A DNA stretch of 39,488 nucleotides from Prevotella sp. (GTDB taxonomy: Bacteria > Bacteroidota > Bacteroidia > Bacteroidales > Bacteroidaceae), in assembly GCA_017471245.1 (NCBI GenBank), contig JAFUVB010000089.1, forward strand, positions 1 through 39,488, in the 5' to 3' direction. Both the position numbers and the translations under genes were made by a program. Shown in pieces: positions 16,291-24,449 of this stretch. The notes beneath the pieces were generated by a model that ran no database searches, had not been told where the DNA came from, and saw only the letters and a program-made list of their open reading frames with translations. The stretch's first letter is position 1. Each line of letters opens with the position of its first letter.

Positions 16291-17735
16291 TAAAAACCCA
16301 CTTTTCCTCTGTTCGTTACGAACCGGAGGCACTCCTTGAATATCTCGACGCGCAGCAGCCACATGGCGGCCACATAGAGCGCGGCGGCAATGATGACGCG
16401 CGCAAAGAGCAGCAGCCACAGGTTGGAAATGGCGCGGGTGAGCAGCCACGTGAGAGCCATTACCGACGCTGTGATGAGGAGGAAGGGGAGCAGGTCGCGG
16501 AGCGTGTCGCGCAGGCGCAGCCCGATGAGCCGGCGTGCTACCCATTGCCACACGGAAAGCCACAGAATGGTGAACAGCGAATAGGCGATGACCATCACCA
16601 GCATGCCCTGGCTGTGGATGATGAGGATGAGCAGGATGAGCAGCACTATCTGCGCGATGTTGCCCCACATGTAGATGTCGCTGCGCCCGCTGCTGATGGT
16701 GAGGTTCTGATAGAGCGCATAGAAGGGGACAAAGGCTCCGCCGATGCAAAGCACCTGCAGGAGGGGAACGCTGTCGGTCCACCGTTCACCGATGGTGAGC
16801 AGGATGAACTCGCGCGCCACCAGCATGAACCCCAGCATCACGGGAAAGGAGAGAAACGCCGTGAAGCGCAAGAGCTTGCGGAACACGCGCCGCTCGCGGT
16901 CGCTGTCGCCCCGGATTGATGCGAGCACGGGCTGTGCAATCTGCATGAGCGTTCCTGAAATGAACGAGTTGGCCTTGGTGTTCCACGAATATGCCTGCGT
17001 ATAGTTGCCCACGTCCTTGATGGGGAACAGTCGCCCGAATATGAAGGTGAGAATGTTGCCGCTGAGGGTGTTGATGATGCTCGTGACGAGAATCTTCACG
17101 CTGAAGGGGAACATGCGCCTGACGGGAGCAAAGTCGATGCGGAGCGAGGGGAACCATCGCGTGTAGTAGCAGCGGCCGATGTTCATCACGGTGATGTAGA
17201 CAATCTGCTGCCATGCCAGGCTCCAGTATGCCTTGCCGTTGAGGGCGAGAATGATGCCGGTGATGCCCGAGCAGAGCAGCGCGATGAACGAGATGATGGC
17301 AATCTCGCGGTTCATCATGTTCTTGATCATGTAGGCGTTCTGCACGATGCCCAACGAGGAGATGACGAATCCCAGGAAGACAAACCGCGACACCGAGACG
17401 AGGCAGGGCTGGTGGAAAAAAGCTGCAATGAGCGGGGCGCATGCGAAGAGTACGGCATAGATGGAGACGCTGGCAATCACGTTGAACCAGAACACTGAGT
17501 TGTAGTCGCGGTGGGTGGGCGGGTTCAGGTTGACCAGTGCCTGCGAGAATCCGCTGCTCTGCAGGTTTCCCGCAATGAGGGTGAAGATGGTGAGCACGCC
17601 CACGATGCCGTAGTCAGCAGGCGTGAGCAGCCGTCCGAGGAAGATGCCGAAGACGATGTTCAGCACCTGCACGGTTCCGTTGTTCATGGCTCCCCAGAAG
17701 AGCCCTTTTGCCGTTTTCTCTTTCAGTGACTCCAT
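16290..17735 (-). CDS. Oligosaccharide flippase (Wzx/PST family)
   Basis: 481 residues with about 12-14 hydrophobic helices spread over the whole length. The N-terminus (KEKTAKGLFWGAMNN, FGIFLGRLLTPADYGIVG) is characteristic of WzxC-type polysaccharide exporters, which flip undecaprenyl-linked oligosaccharides across the inner membrane. It has its own promoter, interlocked with that of a divergent operon for glycan modification (cytidylyltransferase, PP-loop protein, LicD). That suggests they act on the same surface polysaccharide. The C-terminus ends at the inverted heptamer repeat. Confidence 0.9.
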   Translation of the reverse strand: MESLKEKTAKGLFWGAMNNGTVQVLNIVFGIFLGRLLTPADYGIVGVLTIFTLIAGNLQSSGFSQALVNLNPPTHRDYNSVFWFNVIASVSIYAVLFACAPLIAAFFHQPCLVSVSRFVFLGFVISSLGIVQNAYMIKNMMNREIAIISFIALLCSGITGIILALNGKAYWSLAWQQIVYITVMNIGRCYYTRWFPSLRIDFAPVRRMFPFSVKILVTSIINTLSGNILTFIFGRLFPIKDVGNYTQAYSWNTKANSFISGTLMQIAQPVLASIRGDSDRERRVFRKLLRFTAFLSFPVMLGFMLVAREFILLTIGERWTDSVPLLQVLCIGGAFVPFYALYQNLTISSGRSDIYMWGNIAQIVLLILLILIIHSQGMLVMVIAYSLFTILWLSVWQWVARRLIGLRLRDTLRDLLPFLLITASVMALTWLLTRAISNLWLLLFARVIIAAALYVAAMWLLRVEIFKECLRFVTNRGKVGF

Positions 17736-17766
17736 TGTTTTTTCGCGTAAAGCACGAAATCAAGTG

Positions 17767-17797
17767 CAAAAATAATACGAAATGTTTGAAGTTCAAA
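17767..17797 (-). promoter_or_regulatory. Promoter of flippase gene
   Basis: On the minus strand: TTTG (17797 to 17794), 19 bp, TATTTTTG (17774 to 17767). Both elements are perfect. The leader to the ATG at 17735 would be about 25 nt. Confidence 0.8.
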
Positions 17798-17815
17798 ATA
17801 TTTTCCTTACTTTTG
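17785..17815 (+). promoter_or_regulatory. Promoter of cytidylyltransferase operon
   Basis: TTTG at 17785-17788, 19 bp, TACTTTTG at 17808-17815; both perfect. Its -33 region overlaps that of the divergent flippase promoter, so polymerase cannot occupy both at once. Confidence 0.82.
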
Positions 17816-17841
17816 CAGCAGAATCACAACATAAAAGAGAT

Positions 17842-18276
17842 ATGACAATTGGATATACCACGGGTGTGTATGATCTTTTCCACATCGGTCATCTGAACCT
17901 CCTGAAGAATGCCAAGGGCATGTGCGACAAGCTGATCGTGGGCGTGACGGTGGATGAGCTGGTGGCATACAAGGGCAAGCAGGCGATGATACCGTTTGAA
18001 GACCGCATCGAGATTGTGCGCAGCATCAAATACGTGGATGCCGCCGTGCCGCAGTATGACATGGACAAGCTGTCGGCATGCAAGAAACTGGGGGCGAAGT
18101 TCCTCTTTGTGGGCGACGACTGGTATGGCACAGAGAAATGGCAGGAGTATGAAAAGCAGTTTCAGGCTGAGGGCATACAGATAGTTTATTTCCCCTATAC
18201 CAAGGGCGTTTCTTCCACACAGATCACCCGTGCGCTGGAGGCGGTGCGCGGTCATAACCTTGAAGACGTAAAATAA
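17842..18276 (+). CDS. TagD-like glycerol-3-phosphate/alcohol-phosphate cytidylyltransferase
   Basis: 144 residues, close to the usual TagD size. Nucleotidyltransferase motifs HIGH (14-17, in YDLFHIGHLNLL), RxxxxRSIKYVD and GVSSTQI (122-128) identify a CTP:phosphoalcohol cytidylyltransferase; GDDWYGTEKW fits the glycerol-3-phosphate subgroup. It should make a CDP-alcohol such as CDP-glycerol. Start is ATG 17842; a longer frame from 17782 begins upstream of the promoter -7 box. Its TAA overlaps the next ATG (TAATG). With a LicD gene two genes on, it likely supplies the activated donor. Confidence 0.88.
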   Translation: MTIGYTTGVYDLFHIGHLNLLKNAKGMCDKLIVGVTVDELVAYKGKQAMIPFEDRIEIVRSIKYVDAAVPQYDMDKLSACKKLGAKFLFVGDDWYGTEKWQEYEKQFQAEGIQIVYFPYTKGVSSTQITRALEAVRGHNLEDVK

Positions 18277-19331
18277 TGCGTATGATTGACAAAGATTTCT
18301 GTTTGAGTTCGTATATAGCCTACCGCTATATATGCAAGCCCGACGTTGACTTCTATGAGGGCATGCACCACGAGCTGTTCACTCCCGTTGCCATGAGCGA
18401 GCGCATTCCCGTGGGGACGGCGCAGGAGATAGACCAGATGATACAAAGGCAGTTTGACGCCCTGTATGCGAAATATGAGTCGATAGGCATCCTGCTGTCG
18501 GGCGGAATGGACAGCGCCATCCTTGCCGCTTATCTGCGCAAGGGGAGCCATGCCTATACGTTTACGGCTCAGGGCACCGAGGTGTTTAATGCCGACGAGC
18601 AGCGCGCCCGCCACTATTGCGAGAAGTTCGGGCTGGTGCATCATTTCGTGGACATCTCAATGGACGACTACCGGCAGCTCACCCCCACGGTGATGAAGGC
18701 GAAATGTGCGCCGGTGCACAGTATAGAACCGCAGATCTACAAGGCAGCCATGGCGGCAAAGCGCGATGGAGTGGAACTGATGATCGTGGGCGAGAGCTCC
18801 GACCTGATCTTCGGCGGCATGGATCAGCTGTTGTCGAAAGACTGGCTGTTTGATGATTTCGTGCGCCGCTACACCTTCCTCGACCCGCAAATGGTGCTCA
18901 CGCATCCAGTAGATGTGAGTGGGCTGTTCGAAAAATACCGCCGGGGCGAGCACATCGACTTCATGACGTTCATGGACGAGGTGTTCTCCATTGAGAGCTC
19001 CAGCTCCTATCTGAATGCTTTCGGCGTGGCAGGCATGCCCTATTACGACCCGTATGCCAACCTGGTGATGCGCGATGAGTTGGATCTGGAAAGGGTGCGC
19101 AGCGGCGAACCGAAGTATCTCATCCGCAACCTCTATGCCATAAAATACCCTGAAGTGCCCATTCCCGACAAGATTCCCATGCCGCGTCCCGTTGACAAGG
19201 TGTTCAAGGAGTGGGGCGGTCCGCAAAGAGAGGAATTCAGAAATGACATCCCCATGCAGCAGCTCACGGGTAACCAGAAGTGGCAGCTGTGGTGCGCGGA
19301 GCAGTTCCTGCAAATGAACGAACCCAAATAA
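18276..19331 (+). CDS. PP-loop (asparagine-synthase-like) amidotransferase domain protein
   Basis: 351 residues. The ATP-pyrophosphatase motif LLSGGMDSAILAAYL (SGGMDS at 75-80) and the later LMIVGESSDLIFGG match the synthase half of asparagine synthetase. The N-terminal glutaminase domain (Cys2 nucleophile) is missing, so it is not a complete AsnB. Such stand-alone PP-loop proteins occur in glycan clusters, where they are thought to aminate or amidate a sugar or acid. The substrate is unknown. It is coupled to the cytidylyltransferase by a one-base overlap and followed after 7 bp by licD, so all three act together. Confidence 0.82.
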   Translation: MRMIDKDFCLSSYIAYRYICKPDVDFYEGMHHELFTPVAMSERIPVGTAQEIDQMIQRQFDALYAKYESIGILLSGGMDSAILAAYLRKGSHAYTFTAQGTEVFNADEQRARHYCEKFGLVHHFVDISMDDYRQLTPTVMKAKCAPVHSIEPQIYKAAMAAKRDGVELMIVGESSDLIFGGMDQLLSKDWLFDDFVRRYTFLDPQMVLTHPVDVSGLFEKYRRGEHIDFMTFMDEVFSIESSSSYLNAFGVAGMPYYDPYANLVMRDELDLERVRSGEPKYLIRNLYAIKYPEVPIPDKIPMPRPVDKVFKEWGGPQREEFRNDIPMQQLTGNQKWQLWCAEQFLQMNEPK

Positions 19332-19338
19332 CACGGAA

Positions 19339-20235
19339 ATGCATCAGGTTGAAATAAAAGGTGAGATGAGCAAGCGGTGGAACCGCATCATCACCGATGT
19401 GCTGCAGTTCTATATCGGGTTGTGCAAGAAGCACAACCTGCGCTATTTCATTGCCTACGGCTCGGCCATCGGCGCCGCACGCCACCACGGCATCATTCCT
19501 TGGGACGACGACATCGACGTGGTGATGCCGCGCCCCGACTATGAACGCTTCTTGGAAATATGCAAGACGGAGAATCTGGGCGACTACGAGCTGATGACGC
19601 CCTATAACACGCCGAACTATTTCCTGCCCTTTGCCAAACTATGCAACAAAAACACAACACTGCTCGAAAGCGACGACTTCCGCTGCATACTGGGATTGTA
19701 TATCGACATCTTCGTCTACGACGGCATGATTGGCGACAAGGCGGTGAGCGACGAACTCAGAAGGCAGTATGTGAAATATTGGAACCGCTTCACCGTGGCA
19801 TCATCCCATTACTCCTGGGAGCGCATCAAGGGCGAACTGCGACAGGGTAAGTATAAGGAACTGATGCACTATTTCCTTTTGTCGCTCAACAGGGAAGGCT
19901 TCCGCAGGAAGTTCCTGAAGAAGATGCACGACATCACGCATGCATACGACTACGACAAGACCGACCTCATCGTGAAGTATCCGCCGGGATATGGCGAGCG
20001 CGAAGTGATTCCGAAATCATGGGTGGAAGAATCGGTTGAACTGCCCTTCGAGAACATCAGCGTGGCGATACAGAAAGACTATGAAAAGGTGCTCAACCAC
20101 TATTTCGGCGACTACAAGCAGCTGCCGCCCGAAGAGGAGCGCCACACCACTCATCTGAAGGCGTATGTCAACATGGATGGCAGAGAGACGATAGGCGAGG
20201 TGATGCGCAAAATAAGGCAGAAAAAGAACAAATAA
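19339..20235 (+). CDS. LicD family phosphotransferase
   Basis: 298 residues. The hallmark is YGSAIGAARHHGIIPWDDDIDV, with the metal-binding Asp cluster at 56-60, a nucleotidyltransferase-fold active site. LicD proteins transfer a phospho-group such as phosphocholine or phosphoglycerol from a CDP carrier to a surface polysaccharide. The CDP carrier here is probably made by the TagD-like enzyme two genes upstream. The acceptor is unknown. Last gene of the three-gene operon. Confidence 0.9.
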   Translation: MHQVEIKGEMSKRWNRIITDVLQFYIGLCKKHNLRYFIAYGSAIGAARHHGIIPWDDDIDVVMPRPDYERFLEICKTENLGDYELMTPYNTPNYFLPFAKLCNKNTTLLESDDFRCILGLYIDIFVYDGMIGDKAVSDELRRQYVKYWNRFTVASSHYSWERIKGELRQGKYKELMHYFLLSLNREGFRRKFLKKMHDITHAYDYDKTDLIVKYPPGYGEREVIPKSWVEESVELPFENISVAIQKDYEKVLNHYFGDYKQLPPEEERHTTHLKAYVNMDGRETIGEVMRKIRQKKNK

Positions 20236-20270
20236 CAATTTTTATCTGCCATGAACGGCTGATTGTGGAT

Positions 20271-20287
20271 TATTTTTGCTATTTTTG
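20271..20287 (+). promoter_or_regulatory. Two candidate -7 boxes before pta
   Basis: TATTTTTG occurs at 20271-20278 and again at 20280-20287, both exact matches to TAnnTTTG. No TTTG is seen at the right distance for either. The second lies 38 bp before the pta start. Confidence 0.5.
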
Positions 20288-20325
20288 CAAATCCGATATT
20301 ACAAAACTTATATAAACTACAAACT

Positions 20326-21333
20326 ATGGAATTGATTCAACAAATCATTGAACGCGCTAAAAGCAACAAACAGCGCATCGTGCTCCCCGAAGCAGAGGAG
20401 GAGCGCACACTGACTGCCGCCGACCGCGTGCTGGCCGACGACATTGCCGACATCATCCTGATTGGTAATCCCGAAAAGGTGAATGCACTGGCAGAAGAGA
20501 AGGGACTGAAGAACATCGGTAAGGCTACGCTCATCGATCCGCTGAACTGCGAGAAGAGCGAGGAGTATGCCGCACTGCTGGCTGAGCTGCGCAAGAAGAA
20601 GGGAATGACCATCGAGCAGGCTCGCGAACTGGTGAAGAACCCGCTGTATTTGGGTTGTATGATTATCAAGACAGGCGATGCCGACGGGCAGATCAGCGGT
20701 GCTTTGTCAACAACCGGCGAAACGCTTCGCCCGGCACTCCAGATTATCAAGACTGCTCCGGGCATCACTTGCGTGAGCGGTGCCATGCTGCTGATTACGA
20801 AGAAGCCTGAATACGGAGAGAATGGCGTGCTCGTGGTGGGCGACGTGGCTGTAACGCCGATGCCCGATGCCAACCAGCTGAGCCAGATAGCTGTATGCAC
20901 GGCACAGACGGCAAAGAGTGTGGCAGGCTTTGAGGATCCCCGCGTGGCGATGCTGAGTTTCTCCACCAAGGGTAGCGCAACGCATGAGGTGGTGGATAAG
21001 GTAATCGAGGCAACCCGCCTTGCAAAGGAAATGGATCCCACACTGAAGATCGACGGAGAGTTGCAGGCTGATGCCGCCCTCGTTCCCAGTGTAGGCAAGA
21101 AGAAGGCTCCTGGCAGTGAGATTGCCGGCAATGCCAATGTGCTGGTTTATCCTAACCTCGAAGTGGGCAACATCTCTTACAAGCTCGTTCAGCGCTTGGG
21201 TGATGCCATTGCCATCGGTCCGATTCTCCAGGGTATTGCCCGTCCGGTGAACGACCTCAGCCGTGGCTGCTCGGTGGATGACATCTACTATCTGGTAGCC
21301 ATCACTGCCTGCCAGGCCATGGATGCGAAGTAA
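20326..21333 (+). CDS. pta: Phosphate acetyltransferase
   Basis: 335 residues, the short form without the N-terminal regulatory domain. Family segments include RIVLPEAEEERTL at the N-terminus, DGQISGALSTTGETLRPALQ and KAPGSEIAGNANVLVYPNLEVGN-type sequence near the end. It converts acetyl-CoA and phosphate to acetyl phosphate. Start ATG 20326 follows the -7 box; a frame beginning at 20263 would start upstream of the promoter. ackA, its pathway partner, lies downstream but is separated by a GxxExxY gene in an inverted-repeat cassette. Confidence 0.97.
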   Translation: MELIQQIIERAKSNKQRIVLPEAEEERTLTAADRVLADDIADIILIGNPEKVNALAEEKGLKNIGKATLIDPLNCEKSEEYAALLAELRKKKGMTIEQARELVKNPLYLGCMIIKTGDADGQISGALSTTGETLRPALQIIKTAPGITCVSGAMLLITKKPEYGENGVLVVGDVAVTPMPDANQLSQIAVCTAQTAKSVAGFEDPRVAMLSFSTKGSATHEVVDKVIEATRLAKEMDPTLKIDGELQADAALVPSVGKKKAPGSEIAGNANVLVYPNLEVGNISYKLVQRLGDAIAIGPILQGIARPVNDLSRGCSVDDIYYLVAITACQAMDAK

Positions 21334-21374
21334 GTGAAGAATGAAGAGTTTTAAAATAATCAATAAACAATCAA

Positions 21375-21932
21375 GAAACGAATTAAAATAATTGGAATAA
21401 TTCTTCCCACGAATTAGAATAATATTTTCTTATGACAAAGCAAGAGTATCAAGATATGTATGAGGCGGTGGGAATAGCTATGGAAGTGCATAAGACATTG
21501 GGACGAGGCATGGCTGAGCCTATATATCAAGAGGCTTTTGCTTTGGAGATGAGACTAAGAGGTCAACATATCGAAAAGGAGAAAGAACTAAGACTGTATT
21601 ATAAAGGTTGGCTGATGGAAAAAACATACTTTGCCGATTTCTATTATAAAGGCATTGTTATTGAATTCAAATCTGTTGAGGAGATTACCTCCAATCATCG
21701 GGCACAGCTTATGAATTACATGCGTATTTCTAAGGCAGAAAGAGGACTTATCTTTAACTTCGGAGAAAAGCAGCTTCACACAGAACGCTACCTCTATCTC
21801 CCAGAAGATGACGACTTCATTCTTTTGAATCAAAATAATTATCAGTACTTTATCTCAGAATAGTCTTTATTCTCATTATTAGTTATTATTCTCATTTGTG
21901 GGAAAATTATTCAAATTATTCGCATTTGTTTC
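21375..21932. mobile_element. GxxExxY cassette bounded by 48-49-bp inverted repeats
   Basis: The left arm 21375-21423 and right arm 21885-21932 are near-perfect inverted copies; within the inner 37 bp only about four positions differ, including one 1-bp gap. They enclose a single small gene and split pta from ackA. No transposase is present and no target-site duplication was identified. It resembles a non-autonomous insertion. Confidence 0.65.
21432..21863 (+). CDS. GxxExxY family protein (PD-(D/E)xK-like)
   Basis: 143 residues. The family name motif is visible as GMAEPIY (Gly26, Glu29, Tyr32), followed by EAFALEMRLRG. A nuclease-like core has Asp69 (YFADFYYKG), Glu78-x-Lys80 (VIEFKSVEEI) and a Gln in HRAQLMNYMRIS. 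GxxExxY proteins are small, often present in many copies per genome, and of unknown function; the fold suggests a nuclease. The gene starts 8 bp after the left inverted repeat and stops 21 bp before the right one. It is more AT-rich than pta and ackA, consistent with insertion. Confidence 0.88.
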   Translation: MTKQEYQDMYEAVGIAMEVHKTLGRGMAEPIYQEAFALEMRLRGQHIEKEKELRLYYKGWLMEKTYFADFYYKGIVIEFKSVEEITSNHRAQLMNYMRISKAERGLIFNFGEKQLHTERYLYLPEDDDFILLNQNNYQYFISE

Positions 21933-21950
21933 AGTAAATTAAAACAGACT

Positions 21951-23141
21951 ATGAAAATTTTGGTATTAAACTGTGGCAGCAGTTCTATAAAATATGCATT
22001 ATACAACATGGATGACCGGTCAGTGATGACCAGTGGCGGTGCCGAGCGTGTAGGATTGGAAGGCGCCTTCGTGAAAGTGAAACTGGCAAACGGCGAGAAG
22101 AAGCAGATCATGCACGATATCCCGGAACATACTGAGGGCGTGAAGTTCATCTTCTCCCTGCTCACCGATCCGGAGATTGGCGTGATAAAAGACCTGAAGG
22201 AGATTGATGCCGTGGGTCACCGCATGGTGCATGGCGGCGAGAAATTTAATAAGAGCGTGGTGCTCAACGACGAAGTGCTTGAAACCTTTGAGGCTTGCAT
22301 CGACCTGGCTCCACTCCATAACCCAGCCAACCTGAAAGGAGTGCATGCCGTTTCCGAGCTGATGCCGGGACTGCCGCAGGTGGGTGTGTTCGACACTGCC
22401 TTCCACCAGACCATGCCGAAAAAGGCATTCATGTATGCCCTTCCGTATAACCTCTACAAGCAGTATGGCGTGCGCCGCTATGGTTTCCATGGCACCAGCC
22501 ACCGCTATGTGGCTCAGCGCGTATGCGAATTCCTCGACGTGAACCCCAAGGGCAAGCGCATCATCACATGCCATATCGGTAACGGCGGTTCCATTGCTGC
22601 TGTTCAGGATGGCAAGTGCGTGGACACCTCCATGGGTCTCACCCCGTTGGAAGGCTTGATGATGGGTACCCGTTCAGGTGATGTCGACGGTGGTGCCATC
22701 ACTTTCTTGCAGAAGAAACTCGATTTGGATGCCGACGGTATGTCGAACCTGCTGAACAAGCAGAGCGGTGTGCTGGGTATTACCGGCGAGAGCAGCGACA
22801 TGCGCGATGTGGAGAATGCTGCTGCTGAGGGCAACGAGCGCGCTCAGCTGGCACTCGACATGTATTTCTACCGCATCAAGAAATACATCGGAGCCTATGC
22901 AGCAGCCATGGGCGGCGTGGATATCATCGTGTTCACAGCCGGTGTGGGAGAGAACCAGATCGGCATGCGTGAGGATGTATGCAAGGGACTGGAGTTCCTC
23001 GGTGTGAAATTCGATGCCGAGAAGAACAAGGTGCGCGGCGAAGAGGCTGTTATCTCTGCCGACGGCAGCAAGGTAACGGTATGCGTCATCCCCACCGATG
23101 AAGAGCTGATGATTGCCACCGACACCATGAATCTGCTGTAA
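21951..23141 (+). CDS. ackA: Acetate kinase
   Basis: 396 residues, normal length. Conserved segments: LNCGSSSIKYAL at the N-terminus, VGHRMVHGGEKF, FDTAFHQTMP, YGFHGTSHRYV, CHIGNGGSIAAV, GLMMGTRSGDVDGG and FTAGVGENQ. It makes ATP and acetate from acetyl phosphate, the energy-yielding end of fermentation. It is usually cotranscribed with pta. Here the intervening cassette leaves 617 bp between the two genes, and transcription may depend on read-through or on a start within the right inverted repeat. Confidence 0.98.
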   Translation: MKILVLNCGSSSIKYALYNMDDRSVMTSGGAERVGLEGAFVKVKLANGEKKQIMHDIPEHTEGVKFIFSLLTDPEIGVIKDLKEIDAVGHRMVHGGEKFNKSVVLNDEVLETFEACIDLAPLHNPANLKGVHAVSELMPGLPQVGVFDTAFHQTMPKKAFMYALPYNLYKQYGVRRYGFHGTSHRYVAQRVCEFLDVNPKGKRIITCHIGNGGSIAAVQDGKCVDTSMGLTPLEGLMMGTRSGDVDGGAITFLQKKLDLDADGMSNLLNKQSGVLGITGESSDMRDVENAAAEGNERAQLALDMYFYRIKKYIGAYAAAMGGVDIIVFTAGVGENQIGMREDVCKGLEFLGVKFDAEKNKVRGEEAVISADGSKVTVCVIPTDEELMIATDTMNLL

Positions 23142-23160
23142 TTGAGTAGATAATCATAAT

Positions 23161-23199
23161 AAGCGAAGCCTCCGTTCCATCTGGGCGGAGGCTTCGCTT
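23161..23199. terminator. Bidirectional terminator between ackA and lpxH-like gene
   Basis: A perfect 14-bp stem, AAGCGAAGCCTCCG (23161-23174) with 23186-23199, and an 11-nt loop, between convergent genes. Downstream T content is modest. Confidence 0.8.
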
Positions 23200-23244
23200 G
23201 TCAAATATGGATCAAACGCTGGTTTGTTTCATTTTCTAAAAACA

Positions 23245-24012
23245 CTATAGCTTACTTTCTCCCTCCACGTATTCTTCTAAGAAGATGTGCTCGCCGTCGA
23301 ACACCACGTAGGTGAACTGCCATATCCAGTCGCCGATGATCATCATGCGGGTCTTGCGGCTGAGCATCAGGTCAAGTTCAATGTGGCGATGGCCATAGAT
23401 GAAATAGTCGATGTCGGGGTGGGTCTTCAGATAGTCCTTTGTATAGAGCACCAGAAACTCCTTGTCTTCTCCCATATACGGCGGTTCTTTCCCTTCGGCA
23501 CGTTTCAGGCGCGAGTGCTTTGCCCATGTCAGACCGAACCACATCGACCAGCGCGGATGCAGCGTTGAGAACAGCCGCTGGCACGTGCGGTTGTGAAACA
23601 AGCGGCGGATGAACTTGAATTTCTTGTCGGGGTCGCCCAGTCCGTCGCCGTGAGCCAAGAGAAATACCTTGCCGTAAATCTCAGTGGTGAGCGGTTGTTT
23701 GTGAAGGATTACTCCGCACTCTTCTTCCAAGTAGCCATACATCCATATATCATGATTGCCGGTGAAGTAGTGAACTTCAACGCCCAAGTCGGTCAGCTCG
23801 GAAATCTTTCCGAGGAAGCGGGTGTAGCCCTTGGGAACGGCATATTTCCATTCGTACCAGAAATCAAACATGTCGCCCAGCAGGTAGACCGCCGATGCCT
23901 TGTGCTTGATGCTGTCGAGGAAGCGCACAAGCCTGCGCTCCTGCATGCGCTGATGCGGAATAGCCCATGAGCCGAGATGGGCATCGCTGAGTATATATAC
24001 TTTCTTGTTCAT
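23245..24012 (-). CDS. lpxH: UDP-2,3-diacylglucosamine diphosphatase (LpxH-like)
   Basis: 255 residues. The calcineurin-type metallophosphatase motifs are complete: SDAHLG (Asp10, His12), GDMFDF (Asp47), GNHD (85-88), LAHGDGLG and YGHRH. LpxH hydrolyses UDP-diacylglucosamine to lipid X in lipid A synthesis at the inner membrane. LLGDMFDFWYEWKYAVPKG is typical of Bacteroidetes LpxH/LpxH2-type proteins. The ATG shares a base with the TGA of the upstream DUF59 gene, so they are cotranscribed. Confidence 0.88.
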   Translation of the reverse strand: MNKKVYILSDAHLGSWAIPHQRMQERRLVRFLDSIKHKASAVYLLGDMFDFWYEWKYAVPKGYTRFLGKISELTDLGVEVHYFTGNHDIWMYGYLEEECGVILHKQPLTTEIYGKVFLLAHGDGLGDPDKKFKFIRRLFHNRTCQRLFSTLHPRWSMWFGLTWAKHSRLKRAEGKEPPYMGEDKEFLVLYTKDYLKTHPDIDYFIYGHRHIELDLMLSRKTRMMIIGDWIWQFTYVVFDGEHIFLEEYVEGESKL

Positions 24013-24332
24013 CAGTCAAATCCCAGTTCTACTCGTGCCTCTTCCGACATCATGCTCTGATCCCATGCGGGTTCGAACACGAGGTTTACATTAACGCTGT
24101 TCACGCCTTCCACACTTTCTATCTTGGTTCGCACGTCCTCAAGGATGAAGTCGGCAGCAGGACAGTTAGGAGCGGTGAACGTCATGTCGACATCCACATT
24201 TCCATCTTCCTGCACGTCTATTTTGTAGATCATGCCAAGGTCGTAGATGTTTACGGGAATCTCCGGGTCATATACGGTCTTCAGCACGTCTACGATGCGT
24301 TCCTCTATTGTTACTTTCTCTTCTTGATTCAT
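24012..24332 (-). CDS. DUF59/MIP18-family Fe-S assembly protein (SufT/PaaD-like)
   Basis: 106 residues from ATG 24332. The family core is KTVYDPEIPVNIYDLGMIY and MTFTAPNCPAADFI with the conserved Cys, ending in WDQSMMSEEARVELGFD. These proteins help mature iron-sulfur proteins. Another ATG at 24341 is in frame, but the promoter -7 box (24343-24350) lies directly on it, so the later start is preferred even though it leaves a very short leader. First gene of a two-gene operon with lpxH. Confidence 0.88.
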   Translation of the reverse strand: MNQEEKVTIEERIVDVLKTVYDPEIPVNIYDLGMIYKIDVQEDGNVDVDMTFTAPNCPAADFILEDVRTKIESVEGVNSVNVNLVFEPAWDQSMMSEEARVELGFD

Positions 24333-24342
24333 ATTCTGCATG

Positions 24343-24350
24343 CAAATTTA
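24343..24350 (-). promoter_or_regulatory. Candidate -7 box of DUF59-lpxH operon
   Basis: TAAATTTG on the minus strand fits TAnnTTTG exactly; no TTTG is visible at the -33 position. It lies only about 10 bp from the chosen start codon. Confidence 0.5.
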
Positions 24351-24449
24351 CGAATTATTATTGAAAAAACACGAAAAAGCAGAACATTTTTAGGCTTTAT
24401 CCGATGGTTCACGGTGGTTTGACGTAAGTGGATGCTGCACGTAGGGGAG

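Noticed and set aside
16108-16919. Frames of over 200 codons on both strands around the flippase 3' end
   Set aside because: The His/Arg/Gln-rich composition is typical of shifted frames over GC-rich coding sequence. The flippase frame carries the membrane protein signature.
18276-19331. Complete asparagine synthetase (asnB)
   Set aside because: The N-terminal glutaminase domain with Cys2 is absent; only the PP-loop synthase half is present.
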